This document shows, in pieces, positions 1-7,313 of a stretch of 34,566 nt of DNA (the stretch's first letter is position 1; each line of letters begins with the position of its first letter). The translations under genes and the position numbers were made by a program. The DNA lies in the NCBI GenBank assembly GCA_023146545.1, contig JAGLBW010000033.1, positions 1 through 34,566 of the forward strand. The letters run 5' to 3'. The stretch is from Cocleimonas sp. GTDB taxonomy: Bacteria; Pseudomonadota; Gammaproteobacteria; Thiotrichales; Thiotrichaceae. Below the pieces are notes generated by a model that was not told the DNA's origin, did not search any database, and saw nothing but the letters and a program-made list of their open reading frames with translations.

Positions 1-714
1 CAATCTTACTGCTTCTGCTAGTCTTGATTTTTCAGCTGACTTATCTTTCTCAGCCACTCGAATTTCTTCCAACGCCATATCTTCTATGGATTGATAATCA
101 AGTTCATCTTCAAATGGCGGTGTTGAACTCGAAGAATCAATGAGGTCATCGAAACTAATTAAATCATCACTAACATCATTCACAACATTGTTTGGGTTTA
201 AAACATCTTCTGTCATTGATTTTAGTGAATCTACAACTACTTCATCTGGCAGCGAAATAAACTCAACTTGTTCTAAATTAGAACCTTTCGTACTGTTTTT
301 TTCAGCAAATAAGGGAGTAGAAGCAGGTATTAACTGATCTTTGTCTGATGATCTTATCGAAAATTGTTTTAAAGTACACCCTGCTTCAAATAAACCTTGA
401 GGCGTAAGGGGGGTCATTAGGTAAAGGTAATGACCTTTGATTTCATTGTGATCAGAAAGCACAAGCGTTGGTTTATTTTCATCACGATGCAAGTTTTGCC
501 ATGCTTCAGCTGCATTTTCTTCATCAAAATTGGTGATATAGGCCTCTGCGTCATTAGCCAATACAAGCGTATATTTTTGCACCCCTTCTGGTGTTGCAAA
601 GTAGAATTCCAGTAACATTTGCTGAATGAGGGTGACACCGACTAAAGCAACGTTAAGCGGCGATGTCGTGTTATTATGCGATACGGTAATGTCGTTAGAA
701 GTCAGAGCAGTCAT
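1..714 (-). CDS. Hypothetical protein, 3' end outside the window
   Basis: A minus-strand reading frame is open from the ATG at 714 down to base 1, giving 238 residues with no stop, so the gene continues beyond the left edge. An in-frame TAA lies 18 bases upstream of the ATG, so no longer start is possible. Residues about 20-115 look like a compact alpha/beta domain that includes TLVLSDHNEI and YLMTPLTPQGLFEAG. This faintly resembles a degenerate response-regulator receiver domain, but I cannot see the usual Asp/Lys constellation with confidence. Residues about 130-230 are acidic, Ser-rich and low in complexity, and end in a charged stretch (EEIRVAEKDKSAEKSRLAEA) that may start a coiled coil. 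No clear Shine-Dalgarno sequence precedes the start. The function is unknown. The gene is transcribed divergently from the ylqF-like gene, with a 261-base spacer that must hold both promoters. Confidence 0.7.
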   Translation of the reverse strand, partial: MTALTSNDITVSHNNTTSPLNVALVGVTLIQQMLLEFYFATPEGVQKYTLVLANDAEAYITNFDEENAAEAWQNLHRDENKPTLVLSDHNEIKGHYLYLMTPLTPQGLFEAGCTLKQFSIRSSDKDQLIPASTPLFAEKNSTKGSNLEQVEFISLPDEVVVDSLKSMTEDVLNPNNVVNDVSDDLISFDDLIDSSSSTPPFEDELDYQSIEDMALEEIRVAEKDKSAEKSRLAEAVRL

Positions 715-975
715 GGTTTGTACTTTTATTTAATCGAGAGGAGTGGGGAGTTTTAGATCATTTTAATCCTGTATTAATGTGTCCTTTATTTCGATTCTAG
801 CAGAATATTTTTAACCAAAGATGAATAGAAACCACAGAACATCATAGTGCCTGTTTTCTCGCTCTGAATAGATATTTTAAGCACTATTGATCATTTAACT
901 GATGGTTAAAAACAAGAGAAACTGTGGGGTTATTTTTCTAATCACCCTAGCCTAAAAACAAATTGAAACAATATT

Positions 976-1902
976 ATGCAAATACAGTGGTATCCTGGTC
1001 ATATGCACAAGGCCAGCAAAGCATTAAAAGAAATCATCCCAAGGGTTGACCTTATTATTGAAGTCCTCGATGCACGGATCCCGTTTAGTAGCCAAAACCC
1101 CATGTTGGCTTCGATTCGTGGTGATAAGCCGTGTATAAAAATATTAAATAAAAATGATTTAGCCGATGCTCAACAAACACAGCAATGGCAAAATTATCTT
1201 GATCAACAAAAAGGGATCAAGACCTTAGCCGTTAATATGTCTCAGCCTGATAAAATACATCAGTTAACCCACTTGTGTCATAAAATGGTTACTAATCGAA
1301 GGGAAACTGACAGACCACTTAATGCCGTCATTATTGGTATTCCTAATGTTGGTAAATCGACGTTAATCAATATTCTCGTGGGTAGAGTTATTGCCAAGAC
1401 AGGGAATGAACCCGCTGTTACAAAACACCAACAACGGATTGCCTTAAAAAACCATAATATCTTACTGCTTGATACCCCAGGTATGTTGTGGGGAAATATA
1501 GAAAATATAAACAGTGGTTATCGCCTTGCGGCAACAGGTGCAATTAAAGACACCGCGATTGAGATTGATGATGTGGGTTTCTTTACCGCCGAATATTTAC
1601 TAAATACTTATCCTCATTTATTAAGAGAACGTTTTCAATTAAGCGAGACACCAAAGAGTGAACTTGAACTGCTTGAAGCGTTAGGTAAAAAGCGCGGCTG
1701 TTTACGCTCTGGCGGGGTGGTTGATTTAGTCAAAGCCTCCAAAATTTTACTCACAGAACTACGTAGCGGTGCCTTAGGTAAAATAAGCTTAGAAACCCCT
1801 GCCATGATGGCGGATGAAATAAAACAAACCAAACAACGTGTTGCTGAAAAAGACGCTACAAAAACGCTGAAGACGCGTAGAAAACGGAATAAAAAAAGAT
1901 AG
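976..1902 (+). CDS. ylqF: YlqF/RbgA-type circularly permuted ribosome-biogenesis GTPase
   Basis: This 308-residue protein carries the GTPase motifs in the permuted order G4-G5-G1-G2-G3 that defines the YlqF/YawG family. NKND (G4) is at residues 58-61, the P-loop GIPNVGKST (G1) at 121-129 and DTPG (G3) at 166-169. The N-terminal WYPGHMHKA is the family signature. Members bind GTP and help mature the large ribosomal subunit in the cytoplasm; that role is inferred from the family. The C-terminus is an all-alpha region that ends in a very basic tail (about residues 295-308, Lys/Arg-rich), suited to contacting rRNA. The length is typical. No strong Shine-Dalgarno sequence is visible before the ATG. 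The next gene (Bcp) follows after 42 bases, so co-transcription is possible. Confidence 0.9.
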   Translation: MQIQWYPGHMHKASKALKEIIPRVDLIIEVLDARIPFSSQNPMLASIRGDKPCIKILNKNDLADAQQTQQWQNYLDQQKGIKTLAVNMSQPDKIHQLTHLCHKMVTNRRETDRPLNAVIIGIPNVGKSTLINILVGRVIAKTGNEPAVTKHQQRIALKNHNILLLDTPGMLWGNIENINSGYRLAATGAIKDTAIEIDDVGFFTAEYLLNTYPHLLRERFQLSETPKSELELLEALGKKRGCLRSGGVVDLVKASKILLTELRSGALGKISLETPAMMADEIKQTKQRVAEKDATKTLKTRRKRNKKR

Positions 1903-1944
1903 AATATTTCTGACATCTTAAAACAAGCTAATAAGGGTACTTCA

Positions 1945-2418
1945 ATGGCTGTTAAATTAGGGGATAAACTCCCTTCGTTCACACTCAATGACCAAAATGG
2001 AAAAGCTATCTCAATTGATCAATTTATAGGTAAAAAAAATATTGTGATTTATTTTTACCCCAAAGATGAAACGTCTATTTGTACCGCAGAAGCACAAGGG
2101 TTTAGAGATGTTTATCCTGAATTTTTAGCGTTAGATAGCGTTATTATTGGCATTAGTTCAGACAGTGAATCAAGTCATCACCAATTTGCACAACATCATC
2201 AACTCCCCTTTATACTTTTGAGTGACCCTGATAAAAAGATTGAAACATTATTCGCCGTGCCCAAGGATCTTTTTGGATTTATATCTGGGCGAGTAACTTA
2301 TATTATCAATAAAAAAGGGATGGTCATTGGTCTCTTCGATCATGCTTTTTCGGCACAAAAACACATAAATTCTGCACTCAAATCATTAAAAGTTGAGCAG
2401 AAAAAATTTAACAAGTGA
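1945..2418 (+). CDS. bcp: Bcp/PrxQ-type thiol peroxidase
   Basis: This 157-residue thioredoxin-fold peroxiredoxin would reduce hydrogen and alkyl peroxides in the cytosol. The peroxidatic motif PxxxTxxC is present as P39, T43 and C46, within YFYPKDETSIC. Family members of the alpha/2-Cys type carry a resolving Cys five residues later (C-x4-C); here that position is Gln51, so the protein looks like a 1-Cys or alternative-resolving form. The usual TPGC loop is changed to TSIC. Length and the C-terminal pattern SGRVTYIINKKG are normal for Bcp. AAGGGT about 7 bases before the ATG is a reasonable ribosome-binding site. It lies between the GTPase gene and a GST-like gene on the same strand. Confidence 0.88.
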   Translation: MAVKLGDKLPSFTLNDQNGKAISIDQFIGKKNIVIYFYPKDETSICTAEAQGFRDVYPEFLALDSVIIGISSDSESSHHQFAQHHQLPFILLSDPDKKIETLFAVPKDLFGFISGRVTYIINKKGMVIGLFDHAFSAQKHINSALKSLKVEQKKFNK

Positions 2419-2488
2419 TCAAATAGCACTTGATACCTTTTAATATAAGCCATTATCATTTACTTTTATATTGGACTCCCCCCAAACT

Positions 2489-3157
2489 ATGTTGACACTT
2501 TATCAATTCAGCTCTTGTCCCTTCTGTTGCAAGGTTAGAGCATTACTTAACCACACCAAGCAACCTTATCAAACTATAGAAGTCACCCCCTTTGGAACAC
2601 CTGAGCTTCACTTTACTGATCATAAAAAAGTCCCTGTATTACGCGATGATGAAAAAACTATTGTGGAGTCAGCTCAGATTATTGACTATATCAATGAACA
2701 CTACAGTCAATTAAAGGTCAATAACGATACACAACAATGGACAAAATGGATTGATCATACCCTTGTGCATTATTTACCCCCTTTGATTCACCCTAATTTC
2801 AGCACCTCATTCCGTAACTTTGCACACATTATAAAGGATGGACAGTTTAACTGGTTTAAGGGAAAAATAATTCGCCTCATGGGATCATTCGTCATGCCCC
2901 GTGTCGCCACAAAGATGAAAGCAAAATATAACATTGAGAACCCCGAAAAAGAGTTTCTTAATGCCATTGATCATTGGGTTGATCACGGATTAGCAGGTAA
3001 AGCCTTCTTTGGTAATGAACAAGCAGACCTCGTTGATTGCAGTGTTTTTGGCGTATTACGTTCCAGCGAAGCATTGGGTATTGTTGATCTAGCAAAATCA
3101 CATAATGCTCAATTTTCACAATGGTATGGTGCTTGTCGTACAAGCATGAATGATTAA
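2489..3157 (+). CDS. Glutathione S-transferase-like protein with a CPFC glutaredoxin motif
   Basis: I take the ATG at 2489 (222 residues). The in-frame TTG at 2471 adds only six residues and has no Shine-Dalgarno sequence. Residues 1-75 form a glutaredoxin/GST N-terminal domain with the redox motif C10-P-F-C13 followed by KVRALL, then KVPVL and the ES motif (VESAQIIDYI) that binds glutathione in GSTs. The rest is an all-alpha GST C-terminal domain. The CPFC-KVR start together with the C-terminal pattern (FFGNEQADLVDCSVFGVLRS) resembles the membrane-associated prostaglandin E synthase-2-like branch of bacterial GSTs. The physiological substrate is unknown; a redox or detoxification role next to Bcp is an inference from context. 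The spacer to Bcp is 70 bases. Confidence 0.8.
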   Translation: MLTLYQFSSCPFCCKVRALLNHTKQPYQTIEVTPFGTPELHFTDHKKVPVLRDDEKTIVESAQIIDYINEHYSQLKVNNDTQQWTKWIDHTLVHYLPPLIHPNFSTSFRNFAHIIKDGQFNWFKGKIIRLMGSFVMPRVATKMKAKYNIENPEKEFLNAIDHWVDHGLAGKAFFGNEQADLVDCSVFGVLRSSEALGIVDLAKSHNAQFSQWYGACRTSMND

Positions 3158-3253
3158 ACAATAATAGTCATCTGCCGTCTCGGAGAACGACCCTGTTGTG
3201 ATCCGAGATAATTAATAATTAACGTACCAAACCACGAAGGAGTGAGCAAAAAA

Positions 3254-4459
3254 GTGTATCCAAAGACCTTATCTTCCCTAATTAAAACGCCGCCCTTCCG
3301 TTTCGTCTTTTTCTCCTTTATTTTATGCTTTGCCACAGCCAGTACGGCAACAGAAACACCCGATGGAACGCTTCGCTTATTTTACAAATTGATCTCAAAA
3401 AACCAATGTGCCGCTGCACTTAGGCTACGTCCCGATTACTCACTGTCACGTTGTGAAAAAATCACCAAAACTTATATTCACACCCTTAAGACCGAACGGA
3501 GTGATCATAACCATGCCGTTTTACTACTAGAACTGGATGCTTTTGTGGGTGAGCAAAAAAATTATTTTTATGGTTATGTCAAACTCAGCAAAAAAAATAA
3601 GCAATGGGAAATTACAGGTCCGTTTAAAAATAAAGATGATTACTGGCTTGATGAATACATCAATGCTTATGTTCCAGAAGGCATTAAAGGACTCGCAACC
3701 ATCGAAAAAGAGAAAAATAATCAGCCCCCCTTGATTCAAATCGTATCAGAAGAGCCAATCAAGCGATTACCTGATGAAGAAACATCCCAAAAACAGCCGA
3801 TAATGCCTGACATTAAGAAAAAATCACAACCCATTATAAAAAAAATAATCCAACCCACTGCACCAGGAAACTCTATTGATGCCGATGAATTTAAAGACCA
3901 ACCCAAAAAGACAGAGAGTGATATTATTCCCACTCGAGCAATTCAAGAACCAAAATCAAACCCTATTAAAATATTCAACACCGAAGCTAAAAAATTTCTG
4001 TTAGGACAATACGCTATTCAAGGAAACTACACTTCATTACTAAAAAAAATACGCAAAAACCTTGCTACCGAAGCTAAAGCTAATATTCTACTCATTGATA
4101 AAAGCAGTAATACCCTCTACCTTTACAACAAAACCAATAGTTTGTTAGCTGTTTTTCCTATTCTTTCCTCAGATAATTCTAACTTCCCATCGGGGCTTTA
4201 TCGTATAACAATCCACAAACCAACAGAATCAGATGCTGATTTAACACAACAAATCAACCAACCTATACTACTCTTAAAGATAGAAGTAGAAAGTAAAAGA
4301 GACCATAACAAGACAAAAACGATCAACAATAAAACACACTACTATATTCGTGATCTATTTGACGTTGATAAAACAAGAAGTTTGCAACTAAGCCCCATAG
4401 ATAACCGTAAACTACAACAACTTCTTTCAACATCCGCTATCGCTTACACAGGAGAGTAA
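3254..4459 (+). CDS. Exported protein: NTF2-like domain plus degenerate L,D-transpeptidase-like domain
   Basis: I prefer the GTG at 3254 (401 residues), with AAGGAG at 3237-3242. The in-frame GTG at 3242 overlaps that Shine-Dalgarno sequence. Residues 1-32 are a Sec signal peptide with a Phe-rich core (FRFVFFSFILCFATAS). Residues about 35-130 read like a SnoaL/NTF2-like domain (TPDGTLRLFYKLI, CAAALRLRP, WEITGPF). Residues about 140-245 are a low-complexity Pro/Lys-rich linker. Residues about 276-400 resemble the YkuD L,D-transpeptidase fold: NILLIDKSSNTLYLYN, FPSGLYRI and a final LSPIDNRKLQQLL like the segment after the catalytic motif. The essential HGC is absent, however. TRS (374-376) stands in its place, with Ser376 where the nucleophilic Cys would be. 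A non-catalytic periplasmic or wall-binding role is my inference. Confidence 0.7.
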   Translation: MYPKTLSSLIKTPPFRFVFFSFILCFATASTATETPDGTLRLFYKLISKNQCAAALRLRPDYSLSRCEKITKTYIHTLKTERSDHNHAVLLLELDAFVGEQKNYFYGYVKLSKKNKQWEITGPFKNKDDYWLDEYINAYVPEGIKGLATIEKEKNNQPPLIQIVSEEPIKRLPDEETSQKQPIMPDIKKKSQPIIKKIIQPTAPGNSIDADEFKDQPKKTESDIIPTRAIQEPKSNPIKIFNTEAKKFLLGQYAIQGNYTSLLKKIRKNLATEAKANILLIDKSSNTLYLYNKTNSLLAVFPILSSDNSNFPSGLYRITIHKPTESDADLTQQINQPILLLKIEVESKRDHNKTKTINNKTHYYIRDLFDVDKTRSLQLSPIDNRKLQQLLSTSAIAYTGE

Positions 4460-4678
4460 TCACTGACAAAAGACCGCTGATACGCTAAAAGCGCGTCAGA
4501 TTAAGGCCTAAGGAACCTGTATTGTAATTTTAAATTAAAAATAATTTAATACACTTCCCTATTACTATTCACCCTCTTTAATCTAGAGTCTAGGACAACC
4601 TCCTAGTGAAATAACCTATTAAAATACATCAGAGTTTTTTAGTTAAACAGAGTAAAATAGCGGCTTCACGGTCGTTTA

Positions 4679-4753
4679 ATGGTAGAAAATGAAGACCTAA
4701 GAAGGGACTGTTTTTTAGGCTGTACTGTTGATTATTCCAACAGCATCTACCAT
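4679..4753 (+). ncRNA. Candidate structured RNA (three-way junction) in a gene leader
   Basis: Three nested inverted repeats fit one fold. The outer stem is ATGGTAGA (4679-4686) with TCTACCAT (4746-4753), 8 bp and perfect. Hairpin 1 is CCTAAGAAG (4696-4704) with TTTTTTAGG (4711-4719), 9 bp with two G-U pairs and a 6-base loop. Hairpin 2 is CTGTTG (4725-4730) with CAACAG (4738-4743), 6 bp and a 7-base loop. It does not match a riboswitch consensus that I recognise. It lies about 120 bases before the ATG at 4876 and could be leader RNA or a small RNA. Chance folding in AT-rich DNA is the main alternative. Confidence 0.3.
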
Positions 4754-4793
4754 AATAAAAGAGCAAACGGATTTCTTTTAATTAACATAGACT

Positions 4794-4850
4794 TGAACAA
4801 TACACCTACGCCCCCCCCCTTTAAGTTTTTGTTTCGGTAGGGATTGTTCA
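4794..4850 (+). repeat. Inverted repeat with a nine-C tract in its loop
   Basis: TGAACAAT (4794-4801) pairs with ATTGTTCA (4843-4850), and just inside, CCTAC (4805-4809) pairs with GTAGG (4837-4841). The loop contains nine consecutive C residues (4811-4819). The structure ends 25 bases before the ATG at 4876 and could act as an attenuator or an operator. The homopolymer is a potential slippage site. No T-run follows immediately, so a classic terminator is unlikely. Confidence 0.45.
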
Positions 4851-4875
4851 GTTTTATCAGACGAAGCAACTATTC

Positions 4876-5784
4876 ATGCGTGTAATGGGAATGTTGGTGA
4901 TACTCGTTATCGCTATGTTTGTCATTTTACTGTCTTTTGCGACAATAACCGATAAACAAGCGAATTCACCTGAAAATAGGCAAACAGCGAATACTCAATC
5001 TTCAGCTAATGGCAATATGGTCAGCACACCCTTTGCGCTACCTGGTGCAAGTCAGCAAGATTTGAAACTCAAATATATTCAAGGGCAATTAACCAATAAA
5101 GGAAAGGAAACAGAACTCAGCTACCAACAAAAAATTGAGCTACAACGAATGGAGTACCAAAACCTGACCGATCAACAACGCATGTTGCATGAAAAAGAAA
5201 TGCAAAAAGATGTGTTCAATAACAACTCAAAATTAAAACAGCAGGAACTACAGCAAGCTTATTTATTGAAACAACAAGAAATGAGTAAGTTTGATAAAGA
5301 AAAACAATACGAATCAGGTATGACCGATAAGTTATTGGCTTTCGAAAAAGATAAACAACGCATGAACCTAACACATGAACAAGCACTCATGTCGCAACAA
5401 AATGAGGCACAACAACAGTCGGCATTGAATACCATTGTTGTTTTTACCGCATTAATTCTTACCATTAGCCTCTCTTATTATTTTATCTCCTCACATAATA
5501 TTCACCGTAAAAAAGAGTTAGTAAAATTAGAACACGAAAGACTACTGGCATTGAAACAACAAGAGTCCATGCAAGAAACCCGTATCAAAGTACTTGAATC
5601 TATCGCTGACCTACCAGGTCCTGATAAAAAAGAAATTATTGAAGGACTCGTTGGTTTAAATAAAACCTATAATGAATTAGAAAGCCCAAAACAAAAAGCT
5701 GATGATACGGTCAAGGACTCCCCACTAGAAATAGAGTTGACTGATTTAAACCCCCCTCAAATGAAACAAGTTAATAAAACTTAG
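4876..5784 (+). CDS. Two-TM membrane protein with Gln-rich coiled coil, unknown function
   Basis: I do not recognise this 302-residue protein. Residues about 4-24 are strongly hydrophobic (MLVILVIAMFVILLSFA) and should be a membrane anchor. Residues 25-60 are polar and Ser/Asn/Gln-rich. Residues about 65-180 are a long charged, Gln-rich helix with coiled-coil character (for example YQQKIELQRMEYQNL and QQELQQAYLLKQQEMSKF). A second TM segment lies at about 184-207 (IVVFTALILTISLSYYFIS). The C-terminus is cytoplasmic-looking: basic, then helical, then acidic. The coiled coil would sit between the two membrane spans, most simply in the periplasm, with both termini in the cytoplasm. No enzyme motif is visible. 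The gene stands alone, behind a long structured leader. Confidence 0.7.
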   Translation: MRVMGMLVILVIAMFVILLSFATITDKQANSPENRQTANTQSSANGNMVSTPFALPGASQQDLKLKYIQGQLTNKGKETELSYQQKIELQRMEYQNLTDQQRMLHEKEMQKDVFNNNSKLKQQELQQAYLLKQQEMSKFDKEKQYESGMTDKLLAFEKDKQRMNLTHEQALMSQQNEAQQQSALNTIVVFTALILTISLSYYFISSHNIHRKKELVKLEHERLLALKQQESMQETRIKVLESIADLPGPDKKEIIEGLVGLNKTYNELESPKQKADDTVKDSPLEIELTDLNPPQMKQVNKT

Positions 5785-5826
5785 CTTATAATTGGGAAAA
5801 CCTGACAATATTTTACTTCCAATAAA

Positions 5827-5878
5827 TCGCTCTCAACCCAACTGAAAACAATTCAAACAAGGCAACCTTTGAGAGCGA
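5827..5878. repeat. 10-bp inverted repeat in an intergenic region
   Basis: TCGCTCTCAA (5827-5836) is perfectly complementary to TTGAGAGCGA (5869-5878), with a 32-base AC-rich loop. It lies 42 bases after the stop of the two-TM protein gene and 163 bases before the thiolase-like gene. No T-run follows, so it is not a typical intrinsic terminator. It may be an operator or an RNA stem in the leader of the thiolase/FadJ pair. TATACT at 6003-6008 could be a -10 box for that pair, but I see no good -35. Confidence 0.4.
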
Positions 5879-6041
5879 CCCATCAGTTACTACAAGGCAG
5901 ATGGCACGGGAGAAATTATTGAATTACCCTTTTTTTCATTAGAAAATGCTCAGAGCGTCGCTTTATCTGCTTTAATGATCTAAATACAAGAAATAATCGC
6001 GTATACTAAGCACTATCTCCCAGCTGCGGCTTTACTATATT

Positions 6042-7313
6042 ATGGCTAAGTTTCACCCTCAAAAAGTCTATCTTATTGATGGAGCACGAACACCTTTTGG
6101 TCAACACCTTCGACAGTCAACAAATAGCACCCGATCTTACTCAAAACTTGATTTAGGCTTACTTGCCGCAAAAAATTTACTGTTGAAACAACCTTTCTCT
6201 GCGGTTCAATTAGATGATGTTGTCATTGCCAGCAGTACTCCTTCTGATAATAATGATTTAGCCCAACACCTATCGAAACGATTGCACTGTAAAAATACAT
6301 TGAATGCTCATACCTTTTCTTCAGGTGAAAATTGTGGCTTACAAGCTTTCGAATACGCTCACCAACAAATCGCCTTTCAACAAAAAGCCTTAATCTTAAT
6401 CGGTGGGATTGAAGTCTTTGAAAGTAAAGCCGTTGCTTTAACCCCCGAATTATCTCAATGGGTTAGAAAGTGGCAAAGTACATCAGGGTTATTCAAAAAA
6501 TTGGGCACGTTAAGTACACTATACAACCCACACGTAATTCATCACACGGATAGCAATCAACAACAACGTCTTCAACAACGAGAAATAGCAGAAAAAATAG
6601 CCAGTCATTTCTCCCTTTCCACTGAAGCGATGAGCGAATACGTTAAACTCAGTCAACGTCGTCTAAAATATGCACAACGTAACAGTTTCATTAAAAACGT
6701 TGTGCCTTTATTCTATCCTGATGGCACAAGCCTTCATCGTGATGAGGATATCATTCACAGTGAAGATCAATTAAAACAACCCCTAAAAACAGGCATCCCA
6801 CCCACAGGTGTCATTACAAAAACCAGCATGACACAAGCCACTGACGGTGCATGTGTCTTGCTCTTAGCAAACCAAGCCACTCTTGATCAATACCAATTAA
6901 CACCGCTTGCCGAATTATCAGCACCTGTTTGGAGTAATAATGACAGGGCCGTTGAAACACTGCTAAAAGATAAACAACCTGAAGCAAGTGAGATTAATTA
7001 TTGGGAGTGGGATGAGACATCTGCCGCCGAAATATTAGCCTTAGAAAAGAAACCACAGCTTGATACCATTGAAGCATTCCAAACCCTCAATACTGTTAAT
7101 ATTGATGGTGGTTCGTTAGCCTTAGGTCGTCCGAACACTGCTAATAATTTACGCTGTATTTTACAATTAGCCTCCATTTTACAACGTCACCAAGCACCGT
7201 ATGGTGTCTGTCACTTTGGGTTTTCTAGCAGACAACAAAGCGCCCTACTGCTTCGAGCAAGACCTAATCAACAGGAAACCAAAACAGCTGAAGCAGAGGG
7301 GCTTAACACATGA
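6042..7313 (+). CDS. Thiolase-family protein (FadI-like) with degenerate active site
   Basis: This 423-residue protein has the thiolase start (LIDGARTPFG, about 11-20), the A-fold segment SSGENCGLQAF (about 93-103), GGSLALGRP (356-364) and a C-terminal CHFGFSS (from C390). In active thiolases the acyl-accepting Cys lies three residues before the Gly of the CxSG motif. Here that position is Glu96, and the only nearby Cys (C98) is shifted. The HEAFA motif appears to be replaced by DETSA (324-328), and the GHP motif by G362-R363-P364. Only the second Cys (C390) seems kept. The family's reaction is thiolytic cleavage of 3-ketoacyl-CoA in beta-oxidation. By eye this copy should not catalyse it, and a regulatory or structural role with its partner is inferred. 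Its last four bases overlap the start of the FadJ-like gene (ATGA). Confidence 0.8.
   Translation: MAKFHPQKVYLIDGARTPFGQHLRQSTNSTRSYSKLDLGLLAAKNLLLKQPFSAVQLDDVVIASSTPSDNNDLAQHLSKRLHCKNTLNAHTFSSGENCGLQAFEYAHQQIAFQQKALILIGGIEVFESKAVALTPELSQWVRKWQSTSGLFKKLGTLSTLYNPHVIHHTDSNQQQRLQQREIAEKIASHFSLSTEAMSEYVKLSQRRLKYAQRNSFIKNVVPLFYPDGTSLHRDEDIIHSEDQLKQPLKTGIPPTGVITKTSMTQATDGACVLLLANQATLDQYQLTPLAELSAPVWSNNDRAVETLLKDKQPEASEINYWEWDETSAAEILALEKKPQLDTIEAFQTLNTVNIDGGSLALGRPNTANNLRCILQLASILQRHQAPYGVCHFGFSSRQQSALLLRARPNQQETKTAEAEGLNT

Larger units (their letters stand above)
4460..4875. other. 416-base intergenic region rich in inverted repeats
   Basis: I find no convincing reading frame here. The stretch separates the exported transpeptidase-like gene from a membrane protein gene. 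It holds an AT-rich tract (about 4520-4560), a possible three-way-junction RNA at 4679-4753 and a long hairpin with a poly-C loop at 4794-4850. Both are listed separately. No promoter stands out unambiguously. Confidence 0.6.

Noticed and set aside
140-337. 65-residue plus-strand frame near the left edge
   Set aside because: It lies antisense to the partial minus-strand gene, is Ser/Thr-rich from reversed acidic codons, and has no ribosome-binding site.
417-638. 73-residue minus-strand frame
   Set aside because: It is another frame inside the partial gene 1-714, whose long frame is better supported.
3154-3336. Small minus-strand frame across the gap after the GST-like gene
   Set aside because: It overlaps the signal-peptide coding region of the exported protein antisense and has no good start.
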